Origin: Microbacterium terricola
GTDB lineage: Bacteria > Actinomycetota > Actinomycetes > Actinomycetales > Microbacteriaceae
NCBI RefSeq assembly: GCF_027943945.1
Contig: NZ_AP027141.1
Span: 992,001 to 1,056,000, forward strand
Direction of reading: 5' to 3'
Length of the DNA: 64,000 nt
The stretch's first letter is position 1; the number at the start of each line of letters is the position of its first letter. Position numbers and translations under genes: made by a program. This document shows positions 55,188 to 64,000 of this stretch, piece after piece. The notes under the pieces were generated by a model. It did not search any database and was not told where the DNA came from. It saw only the letters and a program-made list of their open reading frames with translations.

Positions 55188-55193
55188 TATCCT
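55188..55193 (+). promoter_or_regulatory. -10 hexamer before the small ORF upstream of tlyA
   Basis: TATCCT with exactly six bases to the ATG of the 54-residue ORF. Confidence 0.45.
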
Positions 55194-55199
55194 GGGCAG

Positions 55200-55364
55200 A
55201 TGGAGCGCACCCTCGACCCCGCCGACGAGCAGAACGACCTGGTCTCGACGCTCGAGGTGATCGAGGCGCAGCCGCTCGCGTCCCGGGCACAGGGCTATGA
55301 GAGCCTCCACGACGCGCTCGCCCGGCGGCTCGAGTCCGCGCCGACGACCACCGCGCGTCCGTGA
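55200..55364 (+). CDS. Small conserved-position protein upstream of tlyA
   Basis: 54 residues, acidic and probably helical: MERTLDPADEQNDLVSTLEV then a Ser/Ala/Arg region and a TTTARP end. It has a leaderless-type -10 hexamer and its stop overlaps the tlyA GTG (GTGA), so it is translated with tlyA if real. M. tuberculosis has a small ORF (Rv1693) at the same place. Function unknown. Confidence 0.7.
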   Translation: MERTLDPADEQNDLVSTLEVIEAQPLASRAQGYESLHDALARRLESAPTTTARP

Positions 55365-56161
55365 CCGCACGCCTCGACGCGGCGCTGGCCGCCAGGGGGC
55401 TGGCCCGCTCGCGCACGCACGCCCAGAGCCTGATCACCGAGGGGCTCGTGACAGTCGACGGCCGCCCGGTCGTCAAGCCCTCCGCACAGGTCGGCGACGA
55501 CGTGCTGCTCGAGGTCGCCGTCGCCGATCACTACGTCAGCCGCGCCGCGCACAAGCTGATCGCCGGGCTCGACGCGTTCGGTGTGGATGTCCGCGGGCGC
55601 CTCGCTCTCGACATGGGCGCATCGACGGGCGGGTTCACCCAGGTGCTGCGCGAGCGCGGTGCCGACCCCGTGATCGCGGTCGACGTGGGGCACGGGCAGC
55701 TCGCCGCCCCGATCGCGATCGACGGCGGCGTGATCCCCATCGAGGGGTTCAACGTCCGCTACATGACGCCCGAGAGCCTCGCGTCAGCCAGCGGCGTGAC
55801 CGCGCGGCCCGACGTGATCACCGGCGACCTGTCGTTCATATCCCTCACGCATGTGCTGCCCGCAGCCCGGGCCGTCGCCGCGGACACCGCCGATCTCGTC
55901 CTGCTCGTGAAGCCGCAGTTCGAGGTGGGCCGCACGGCCGTGAAGGGCGGGCTCGTCACCGATGCCGGCCTCCGTGCCGATGCGCTCGCCACGGTCCTGT
56001 GGGCGGGGTGGGACAACGGACTCGGCACGCTCGGCGTGATCGCCTCGCCGATCGCGGGCACCCACGGCAACGCCGAGTTCGTCGTGCACCTCGCGCCGGG
56101 CCGCGGTGAGAATCCGACAGAATGGTTGGAGACCGTGAACCGACTGGCGGGGAGCCGATGA
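55361..56161 (+). CDS. tlyA: TlyA family rRNA (cytidine-2'-O)-methyltransferase
   Basis: 266 residues. An N-terminal S4 domain (about 1-60, RLDAALAARGLARSRTHAQS) precedes an FtsJ-type domain: LALDMGASTGGFTQVLRERG binds SAM, with VKPQFEVGR further on. TlyA adds 2'-O-methyl groups to C1409 of 16S and C1920 of 23S rRNA in mycobacteria, which affects capreomycin sensitivity. It lies about 3 kb from the rRNA operon. ATG of nadK overlaps its stop. Confidence 0.93.
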   Translation: MTARLDAALAARGLARSRTHAQSLITEGLVTVDGRPVVKPSAQVGDDVLLEVAVADHYVSRAAHKLIAGLDAFGVDVRGRLALDMGASTGGFTQVLRERGADPVIAVDVGHGQLAAPIAIDGGVIPIEGFNVRYMTPESLASASGVTARPDVITGDLSFISLTHVLPAARAVAADTADLVLLVKPQFEVGRTAVKGGLVTDAGLRADALATVLWAGWDNGLGTLGVIASPIAGTHGNAEFVVHLAPGRGENPTEWLETVNRLAGSR

Positions 56162-57123
56162 GCGACGACGAGCGCAGCATCCTGGTCGTCGTGCACGCCC
56201 AGCGCGACGACACCGTGCACGCTGCCGCGCGCGTGATCACTGCGCTGCGCGAAGCAGGCGCCCGGCCCGTCCTGCCGCTCGAGGACAGGGCGATCCTGGC
56301 GGCCGCCGTCGACGGCTTCCGCGACGTGGCGACGCTCGGCGACGACGTCGCCGTCGAGGACATCGAGTTGGCCATCGTGCTCGGCGGTGACGGGACGATA
56401 CTGCGCGCGGCGGAGCTCGTACGCGAAGGCACGGCTCCCGTCCTCGGCATCAACATGGGTCACGTCGGCTTCCTGGCGGAGATCGAGCGCGACGACATGG
56501 ATGACGCGGTGCACCGCGTCATCGCCCGCGACTACGAGGTCGAGGAGCGCCTCGCCCTGCAGGTGCGGGTGAAGGACTCCGAGGATGCGGTCATCTTCGA
56601 GACCTGGGCGCTCAACGAGGCGACCGTCGAGAAGGCCAGCCGCGAGCGGATGCTCGAGGTCGTCATCGAGGTGGACGGACGCCCGCTGTCGTCGTTCGGG
56701 TGCGACGGCGTCGTCGTCTCGACCCCGACCGGCTCGACCGCCTACAACTTCTCCGCAGGCGGGCCGGTGATCTGGCCGACGGTGCAGGCGATGTCGGTGG
56801 TGCCGCTGTCGGCGCACGCCCTCTTCGCCAAGCCGCTCGTCGTCGGCCCGGAGCACGCCGTCGCGATCGAGGTGCTCGAGCGCACGAACGGCGTCGGCAT
56901 CCTCTGGTGCGACGGACGCCGATCGCACGAGCTGCCCCCTGGCGCCCGCGTCGTCATGCGGCGCTCCGAGCGGCCCGTGCGGCTCGCGCGGCTGCACCCT
57001 GCCGCGTTCACCGACCGGATCGTGCGCAAGTTCCGCCTTCCCGTCGAAGGATGGCGGGGCCCGACGGCGTCGAACGGCGCCCCGACCACCGGTACCGTCG
57101 CGACCACCGGGGCGGCCGAGTGA
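56158..57123 (+). CDS. nadK: NAD kinase
   Basis: 321 residues. It phosphorylates NAD to NADP. The diagnostic GGDGTILRAAELVR motif with the catalytic Asp, INMGHVGFLAE, NEATVEKASR and STPTGSTAYNFSAGG are all present. A C-terminal tail of about 30 residues, Thr/Ala-rich, is not conserved. Overlaps tlyA by four bases and recN by four. Confidence 0.95.
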   Translation: MSDDERSILVVVHAQRDDTVHAAARVITALREAGARPVLPLEDRAILAAAVDGFRDVATLGDDVAVEDIELAIVLGGDGTILRAAELVREGTAPVLGINMGHVGFLAEIERDDMDDAVHRVIARDYEVEERLALQVRVKDSEDAVIFETWALNEATVEKASRERMLEVVIEVDGRPLSSFGCDGVVVSTPTGSTAYNFSAGGPVIWPTVQAMSVVPLSAHALFAKPLVVGPEHAVAIEVLERTNGVGILWCDGRRSHELPPGARVVMRRSERPVRLARLHPAAFTDRIVRKFRLPVEGWRGPTASNGAPTTGTVATTGAAE

Positions 57124-58814
57124 TCGAGCAGATGAGCCTGCGTGATCTCGGCGTCATCGCCGAAGCCACGCTCCCCATCGGACCCGGATTCACCGCGATC
57201 ACCGGTGAGACCGGCGCGGGCAAGACGATGGTCGTCACCGGCCTCGGGATGCTGCTCGGCCAGCGCGCCGACTCGGGCGTGGTGCGCTCGGGCGCCGCGC
57301 AGGCCTCCGTCGAGGGCGTCTGGATCGTGCCGGAGACCGGACCCGTTACTGAGCGCGTCCGCGAAGCGGGTGGCGACGTGGAGTCCATCGGCGACGGACG
57401 CGCGGAGCTCATCGTCGGCCGGACGGTCTCGAGCGAGGGTCGCGGCCGCGCGTCCGTCGGAGGTCGCGCCGCACCGGCCGGGGTGCTCGCCGATCTCGCC
57501 GACCACCTCGTCGTCGTGCACGGGCAGTCCGACCAGCTCCGGCTGCGTTCTGCCGTCGCACAGCGCGACGCCCTCGACAGGTTCGGGGGAGCACCGGTGG
57601 CGGACGCGCTGGCCGCGTATCGCGACGAGTACGAGCGGTTCAGGGCCCTTGACGTCGAGCTCAGCTCACTCACGTCCGACCGCGATGACCGCGCCCGTGA
57701 GGCAGCCGACCTGCGCGCGGCCATCGACGGGATCGAGCAGGTGGCGCCGCAGCAGGGCGAGGACGCGGAGCTGACCCAGCGCGCCGAGCGCCTGGCCAAC
57801 GCCGAGCAGCTGCGGGAGGCCGCGGCATCCGCTCATCAGGCGCTGTCCAGCGACGACGGCGCCCCCGACGTGCAGGCGCTGCTCGCCGACGCGCGCCGCG
57901 TGCTCGAGCGTGCGGGCGATCCCCGCCTGGAGGGCCTCGGCGCGCAGATCGCCGAACTCGGCTACCGGGCAGCGGATCTCGCCGGTGAACTGGCCGGATA
58001 CCTCGCGGATCTCGATGAGACCGGGCCGCACGAACTCGCCGCCGTCGAGGAGCGCCGTGCCGTCCTGGGCGGCCTCATCCGCGAGCACGGGAGCATCGAC
58101 GCCGCGATCGCGCTGCTCGAGACCGGGTCGGCGCGCCTCGTCGAACTCGACGACGACGGCGACCGGATCGAGCGGCTGACCGCATCGCGGGATGCTGCTG
58201 CCGCTGCCCTCGACGACGCGGCGGCCGCGCTCACCGCCGCCCGCTCGCCCGCCGCCGAGCGGCTCGGGGCCGCGGTCACCGCCGAACTGCGCGCGCTCGC
58301 GATGCCGGACGCGACGCTGAGCGTCGCGGTCGCCGAGGGAACGCCCTCCGCCGCCGGTCGGGACGACGTCGCGCTCCTCCTCGCTCCGCACCCCGGTGCG
58401 CAGCCGCGGTCGGTCTCGAAGGGCGCGTCCGGGGGAGAGCTCAGCCGGGTCATGCTCGCGATCGAGGTCGTGATCGCCGCAGTGGATCCGGTTCCGACGT
58501 TCGTCTTCGACGAGGTCGACGCCGGTATCGGCGGTGCTGCGGCCATCGAGGTGGGCAGGCGCCTGGCGCGGCTCGCGGAGAACTCCCAGGTCATCGCCGT
58601 CACCCACCTGGCTCAGGTCGCCGCCTTCGCGGGGCGACACCTGACCGTCGTCAAGGCCAGCGACGGCTCGGTCACCGCATCCGATGTGCGCCGCCTCGAC
58701 GGCCCGGACCGCGAGGCCGAGATCGCGCGGCTGCTCTCGGGCACCCCCGATTCAGAGGCCGCGCTCACCCACGCCCGCGAGCTGCTCGCCACCGGCGCCG
58801 CGGCGTCCGGGTGA
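57120..58814 (+). CDS. recN: DNA repair protein RecN
   Basis: 564 residues, an SMC-like ATPase acting in double-strand break repair. The N-terminal ATPase half has Walker [16 protein letters not shown]; a coiled coil spans about residues 150-350; the C-terminal half has [18 protein letters not shown] and Walker [17 protein letters not shown] overlaps the nadK stop. I see no SOS box within nadK just upstream. Confidence 0.95.
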   Translation: MIEQMSLRDLGVIAEATLPIGPGFTAITGETGAGKTMVVTGLGMLLGQRADSGVVRSGAAQASVEGVWIVPETGPVTERVREAGGDVESIGDGRAELIVGRTVSSEGRGRASVGGRAAPAGVLADLADHLVVVHGQSDQLRLRSAVAQRDALDRFGGAPVADALAAYRDEYERFRALDVELSSLTSDRDDRAREAADLRAAIDGIEQVAPQQGEDAELTQRAERLANAEQLREAAASAHQALSSDDGAPDVQALLADARRVLERAGDPRLEGLGAQIAELGYRAADLAGELAGYLADLDETGPHELAAVEERRAVLGGLIREHGSIDAAIALLETGSARLVELDDDGDRIERLTASRDAAAAALDDAAAALTAARSPAAERLGAAVTAELRALAMPDATLSVAVAEGTPSAAGRDDVALLLAPHPGAQPRSVSKGASGGELSRVMLAIEVVIAAVDPVPTFVFDEVDAGIGGAAAIEVGRRLARLAENSQVIAVTHLAQVAAFAGRHLTVVKASDGSVTASDVRRLDGPDREAEIARLLSGTPDSEAALTHARELLATGAAASG

Positions 58815-58843
58815 GTCGTCAGCTTCCTGCCGATTCCGACTGA

Positions 58844-58849
58844 TAGGAT
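58844..58849 (+). promoter_or_regulatory. -10 hexamer of pyrG
   Basis: TAGGAT preceded by TGA (extended -10), eight bases before a GTG that is directly followed by ATG. Confidence 0.45.
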
Positions 58850-58860
58850 CAAAGCCCGTG

Positions 58861-60547
<1,687 letters not shown>

Positions 60548-60555
<8 letters not shown>

Positions 60556-61177
60556 CCTGCTGAGCGACGACCCGTCCGAGGGGACGGTCACGCGCAGCGT
60601 GACCGTCTACCGCGGCCGCGTGTGGAACATCCGCCGCGACGAGGTCGACTACAACGGCGAGACGATCGTCCGCGAGTACATGGACCACACCGGTGCGGTG
60701 GCGATCCTCGCGCTGGACGACGAGGATCGGATGCTGCTGATCAAGCAGTACCGGCACCCCGTGCGCATGCGCGACTGGGAGATCCCTGCCGGGCTCCTCG
60801 ACGTCGCCGGTGAGGATCCGCTCGCCTCGGCGCAGCGCGAGCTCGCCGAGGAGGCCGACCTCGTCGCCGATCGCTGGGATGTGCTGGGCGAGTTCTACAC
60901 CACCCCCGGTGGCAGCGACGAGGCCATCCGCATCTACCTCGCGCGCGGGCTCCGCTCGGCGGACGAGACCTTCGCCCGCACGGCGGAGGAGGCCGACATC
61001 GAGGTGCGCTGGGCGCCCCTCGATGAGGTCGTCGACGCGATCCTCGATCGCCGGCTGCAGAACCCCTCGCTCGTCGTGGGCGCGCTCGCCGCGCACACGT
61101 CACGTGCGCGCGGGTGGGCAACGCTCGCTCCCGCCGACAGCGCCTGGCCCCGCCGCTCCCGAGCGCTGCACGACTAG
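60548..61177 (+). CDS. Nudix hydrolase, ADP-ribose pyrophosphatase type
   Basis: 209 residues. The Nudix box G-x5-E-x7-REUxEE-x-GU is present as [24 protein letters not shown]. The upstream [27 protein letters not shown] fits ADP-ribose pyrophosphatases (NUDT5/YqkG-like); the same position in M. tuberculosis is Rv1700, an ADP-ribose hydrolase. Overlap with pyrG implies translational coupling. Length and motif fit the family. Confidence 0.9.
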
Positions 61178-61180
61178 GCT
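61175..61180 (+). promoter_or_regulatory. -10 hexamer of xerD, leaderless type
   Basis: TAGGCT overlapping the stop of the Nudix gene, with exactly six bases to the xerD ATG. Confidence 0.5.
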
Positions 61181-61186
61181 CTCCGC

Positions 61187-62101
61187 ATGCAGCCGGCTCG
61201 TGCGATCGACGCCTACCTGCGGCACATCACGATCGAGCGCGGGCTCTCCGAGCACACCATCGGCGCCTACCGGCACGATCTGGGCGGGTACGCGCACTGG
61301 CTGCGGGAGCAGGGCATCACCGACACGGATGCGGTGACCCCTGCCGTCGTGGCGGCGTTCGCCGCCGCCCGGGCGTCGGCCGAGCCGGCGCCGGCAGCAT
61401 CCAGCCTCGCCCGCCTGCAGTCGTCCGTGCGCGGGCTGCACCGCTTCCTCGCGCGCGAGGGGATCAGCGCGGACGACCCCACCGGGCGACTGCGCCCGCC
61501 GAAGGCGCCGCGTCCGCTGCCGAAGGCCCTGACGATCGAGCAGGTGGAGCAGCTGCTCGATGCTGCCGGCCCGGCCGAGGCGGAGGGTGATCTCACCGGA
61601 CTTCGCGATCGCGCGCTCCTGGAGCTGCTGTACGCGACGGGCGCGCGTGTCTCCGAGGCGGTGCAGCTGGACGTCGACGACGTGTCGCACGGCGATGTGC
61701 TCAGGGTGCGCGGCAAGGGCTCCAAGGAGCGGATCGTGCCGGTCGGCTCGTTCGCGCGGGCAGCGCTGGACGCCTACCTCACGCGGGCCCGGCCCGAGCT
61801 GTCTCGGCGGGGCAGGGCGACGCCGCGACTCTTCCTCGGCGCACGCGGGGCGCCGCTGTCGCGCCAGAGCGCGTGGCTCGTGATCCAGCGGGCGTCCGAA
61901 CGCGCGCAGCTCACCGCGCACGTGTCGCCGCACACCCTGCGACACTCGTTCGCGACGCACCTGCTGCAGGGCGGCGCGGACGTGCGCGTCGTGCAGGAGC
62001 TGCTCGGGCACGCGTCGGTGGCGACCACCCAGATCTACACCCACGTGTCGGTCGACGCGCTCCGCGACGTGTATGCGACCTCGCACCCTCGGGCGCGCTG
62101 A
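61187..62101 (+). CDS. xerD: Site-specific tyrosine recombinase XerD
   Basis: 304 residues. The N-terminal SAM-like domain (about 1-95, AIDAYLRHITIERGLSEHTI) binds the core; the catalytic domain has the first Arg in LLYATGARVSEAV, Lys in RGKGSKER, HTLRHSFATHLLQGG with His and Arg, and the nucleophile tyrosine in TTQIYTHVS. With XerC it resolves chromosome dimers at dif under control of FtsK. Position next to scpAB and parA groups chromosome segregation genes. Confidence 0.95.
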   Translation: MQPARAIDAYLRHITIERGLSEHTIGAYRHDLGGYAHWLREQGITDTDAVTPAVVAAFAAARASAEPAPAASSLARLQSSVRGLHRFLAREGISADDPTGRLRPPKAPRPLPKALTIEQVEQLLDAAGPAEAEGDLTGLRDRALLELLYATGARVSEAVQLDVDDVSHGDVLRVRGKGSKERIVPVGSFARAALDAYLTRARPELSRRGRATPRLFLGARGAPLSRQSAWLVIQRASERAQLTAHVSPHTLRHSFATHLLQGGADVRVVQELLGHASVATTQIYTHVSVDALRDVYATSHPRAR

Positions 62102-62190
62102 TCGCCGATCTCGATGCGCCCGCTCCGCGGGCACTCGACCCGGCGCATCTCGGTGCGGCGATGCGCCGTGGGCGGGGCCCGGTCGGTGAC

Positions 62191-62196
62191 TAGAAT
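62191..62196 (+). promoter_or_regulatory. -10 hexamer of parA
   Basis: TAGAAT preceded by TGAC, eleven bases before the ATG at 62208. Confidence 0.4.
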
Positions 62197-62207
62197 CGGT
62201 GAACGAC

Positions 62208-63113
62208 ATGGGAAAGCAAGGAGTGCCGGTGGCGGTCAGCAAGCGAGGCGCGACGAAGGCCTCAACGGACGAGACCCCGATGGGGCCGACCGGTCGTCCG
62301 TATCACGGGTTCCCGACCCCTCCCAAGCTCGACGGCCATGGCCCTGCGCGCATCATCTCGCTGTGCAACCAGAAGGGCGGCGTCGGCAAGACGACGACGA
62401 CCATCAACCTGGCCGCCTCCCTCGCCGAGTACGGCCGGAAGGTCCTCGCCGTCGACTTCGACCCGCAGGGCGCCCTGTCGGCCGGTCTGGGCATCCCCAC
62501 GCATGACGTGCCCACGATCTACGATCTGCTGCTGGACACCAAGCGCGAGCCGAAGGATGTGATCGTCCAGACGAGCGTCGAGGGGCTCGACGTCCTCCCG
62601 GCGAACATCGACCTGTCGGCCGCCGAGGTGCACCTGGTCAACGAGGTCGCGCGCGAGGCGATCCTGGCGCGGGTGCTGCGCAAGGTCGCCGGCGACTACG
62701 ACGTGATCCTCATCGACTGCCAGCCGTCGCTCGGCCTCCTCACCGTGAACGCACTGACCGCGAGCCACGGCGTGCTGATCCCGCTCGAGTGCGAGTTCTT
62801 CGCCCTGCGCGGCGTCGCGCTGCTGATCGAGACGATCGACAAGGTGCGCGACCGCCTGAACCCCTCGATCACGCTCGACGGCGTCCTGGCCACCATGTAC
62901 GACCCGCGCACGCTGCACTCCCGTGAGGTGCTCGAGCGCGTGGTCGACGCCTTCGGCGACCAGGTGCTCGAGACGGTCATCGGTCGCACGGTCAAGTTCC
63001 CGGACGCCTCGGTGTCGGGGATGCCGATCACCGACTTCGCGCCCGAGCATCCGGCCGCACAGGCCTATCTGCGTCTGGCGCGGGAGCTGGTCTCCCGTGG
63101 CGCCGTCGCCTGA
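62208..63113 (+). CDS. ParA/Soj-family ATPase
   Basis: 301 residues. A deviant Walker A ATPase: QKGGVGKTTTTINLAASLAEYG, DFDPQGALSAGLG, and IDCQPSLGLLTVNAL. The first about 48 residues are a basic, Pro-rich tail. Position before scpA matches Rv1708 of M. tuberculosis, a second ParA-like protein besides the origin-linked ParA. Start ATG chosen; GTG at 62199 is too close to the -10, and a GTG at 62232 after CAAGGAG is an alternative. It overlaps scpA by 17 bases. Confidence 0.9.
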   Translation: MGKQGVPVAVSKRGATKASTDETPMGPTGRPYHGFPTPPKLDGHGPARIISLCNQKGGVGKTTTTINLAASLAEYGRKVLAVDFDPQGALSAGLGIPTHDVPTIYDLLLDTKREPKDVIVQTSVEGLDVLPANIDLSAAEVHLVNEVAREAILARVLRKVAGDYDVILIDCQPSLGLLTVNALTASHGVLIPLECEFFALRGVALLIETIDKVRDRLNPSITLDGVLATMYDPRTLHSREVLERVVDAFGDQVLETVIGRTVKFPDASVSGMPITDFAPEHPAAQAYLRLARELVSRGAVA

Positions 63114-63918
63114 ATCCGCTTCGGGCACGGAGGCCGGCGACGGGTTCCGCGTCTCACTCGGCGTCTTCGACGGGCCGTTCGACCTGCTGCTGACGCTGCT
63201 CTCCAAGCACGAGCTCGACATCACCGATGTGTCGCTGAGCACCGTCACCGGGGAGTTCATCGCCTACCTGCGCGAGCTCGAGGTCGACGAGGAGCTGGAG
63301 CAGGCCTCGGAGTTCCTCGTGGTCGCGGCCACCCTCCTCGACATGAAGGTGGCGGGACTCCTGCCGCAGGGTGAACTCGTCGACGCCGAGTCCGTCGCGC
63401 TCCTCGAGGCCAGGGACCTGCTGTTCGCGCGCCTGCTGCAGTACCGCGCGTTCAAGGAGGTGTCGGTGTGGTTCGCGCGCTGCCTGCAGCGCGAGGAGGG
63501 CCGGCATGCGCGCACGGTCAAGCTCGACGCGAAGTACCGCAACGCGGTGCCCGAGCTGGTCTGGACCCTCACACCCGACGACTTCGCCGCGCTCGCGCTG
63601 CTCGCGTTCGCACCCAAGGAGATCCCGCACGTCGGCCTCGACCACCTGCACGCGCCGCTGATCAGCATCCGCGAGCAGGCTGCCGTCGTCGTCACGCTGC
63701 TCCGCAACGCCGGCTCGCTGAACTTCCGCGAGCTCGTCGCCGGTGTCGCCCAGCCGGGCATCGTCGTGGCCCGCTTCCTGTCGGTGCTCGAGCTGTACCG
63801 CCACGCCGCACTCTCGTTCGAGCAGCTGGAGCCGCTCGGCGAACTCACCCTGCGCTGGACCGCCGAACGGTGGTCCGACGAGAACCTCGCCAGTCTGGGG
63901 GCCGACTATGACCGATGA
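63097..63918 (+). CDS. scpA: Segregation and condensation protein A
   Basis: 273 residues. The kleisin subunit of the bacterial SMC complex; FRVSLGVFDGPFDLLLTLLS and ELDITDVSLSTVTGEFIAYL are the conserved N-terminal SMC-binding part, LEQASEFLVVAATLLDMKVAGLLP (separate blocks) the following. The C-terminal winged helix ends near LGADYDR. GTG within the end of parA; scpB starts inside its last codons. Confidence 0.93.
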   Translation: MAPSPESASGTEAGDGFRVSLGVFDGPFDLLLTLLSKHELDITDVSLSTVTGEFIAYLRELEVDEELEQASEFLVVAATLLDMKVAGLLPQGELVDAESVALLEARDLLFARLLQYRAFKEVSVWFARCLQREEGRHARTVKLDAKYRNAVPELVWTLTPDDFAALALLAFAPKEIPHVGLDHLHAPLISIREQAAVVVTLLRNAGSLNFRELVAGVAQPGIVVARFLSVLELYRHAALSFEQLEPLGELTLRWTAERWSDENLASLGADYDR

Positions 63919-64000
63919 CGCTGCGACCGGAGGCTCGACCGGGGGAGATGTCGCTCGGCGGCTCGAGGCGATCCTTCTGATCGTCGAGGAGCCGCAGAGC
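63908..64000 (+). CDS. scpB: Segregation and condensation protein B, N-terminal start only (partial)
   Basis: 31 codons are visible before the window ends. After a short linker, VARRLEAILLIVEEPQS resembles the first helix of the ScpB winged-helix domain (LEAILxVxxEPxS). The ATG overlaps the scpA stop by 11 bases. Identification rests on this short segment and on the usual scpA-scpB order. Confidence 0.85.
   Translation, partial: MTDDAATGGSTGGDVARRLEAILLIVEEPQS

Noticed and set aside
61873..62193. 106-codon frame across the xerD end
   Set aside because: Out of frame with xerD, whose catalytic residues are intact to its stop; the remaining part has no start of its own.

Overview
The window is chromosomal DNA of a high-GC actinobacterium. 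RecA, LexA, ClgR, PriA, GluABCD, the two ribosomal-protein genes and the 16S/23S sequences all look like Microbacteriaceae, most probably Microbacterium. This taxon call rests on recognising the sequences, not on a search. I see no prophage, insertion sequence, CRISPR array, tRNA gene or plasmid module. It is dense core genome with many ATGA/GTGA start-stop overlaps.

Layout. 1-10 kb: end of ftsK, then pgsA-cinA-clgR-DUF3046-recA-recX-miaB-miaA-GNAT-dapF, a convergent methyltransferase and hflX. 10-17 kb: an S9 peptidase (minus strand), metF-metE, and a large membrane protein (minus). 17-22.3 kb: lexA (minus) divergent from a small SOS-type LysM membrane protein, then hisC-hisB-hisH-priA-sseB. 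22.3-29 kb: DUF1844 (minus), infC-rpmI-rplT with a perfect hairpin terminator, a TrmH-family RNA methyltransferase, and the glutamate ABC transporter gluABCD. 28.7-41.3 kb: pheS-pheT, an epimerase-like gene, argC-J-B-D-F, a DUF418-like membrane protein and argH. 41.3-46.6 kb: lactate permease (minus) divergent from a SatD-like regulator, a membrane protein (minus), tyrS and a DUF4184 membrane protein. 46.6-52.6 kb: a complete 16S-23S-5S rRNA operon with several tandem promoters. 52.6-64 kb: a TPR-like protein with a 17-copy basic repeat, then HAD phosphatase, a 54-residue protein, tlyA, nadK, recN, pyrG, Nudix, xerD, parA, scpA and the start of scpB. Many blocks follow gene orders known from Mycobacterium tuberculosis (infC to argH; tyrS to scpB; pgsA to recX).

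Regulation is the most interesting layer. About twenty genes have a TANNNT -10 hexamer shortly upstream of the start codon, in many cases exactly six bases, which implies leaderless or nearly leaderless mRNAs. Two such promoters do not point at the main gene but at very short ORFs. One is a 10-codon ORF whose stop overlaps the hflX start (8477-8509). The other is a 25-codon ORF ending in a run of arginines ahead of argC (33276-33353). Both are candidate cis-acting leader peptides. Other signals are a LexA-type box shared by interleaved divergent promoters of lexA and the LysM gene, an SOS box before recA, an ATC start codon for infC, a palindromic operator between the lactate permease and satD, and a GlnR-like site before gluA.
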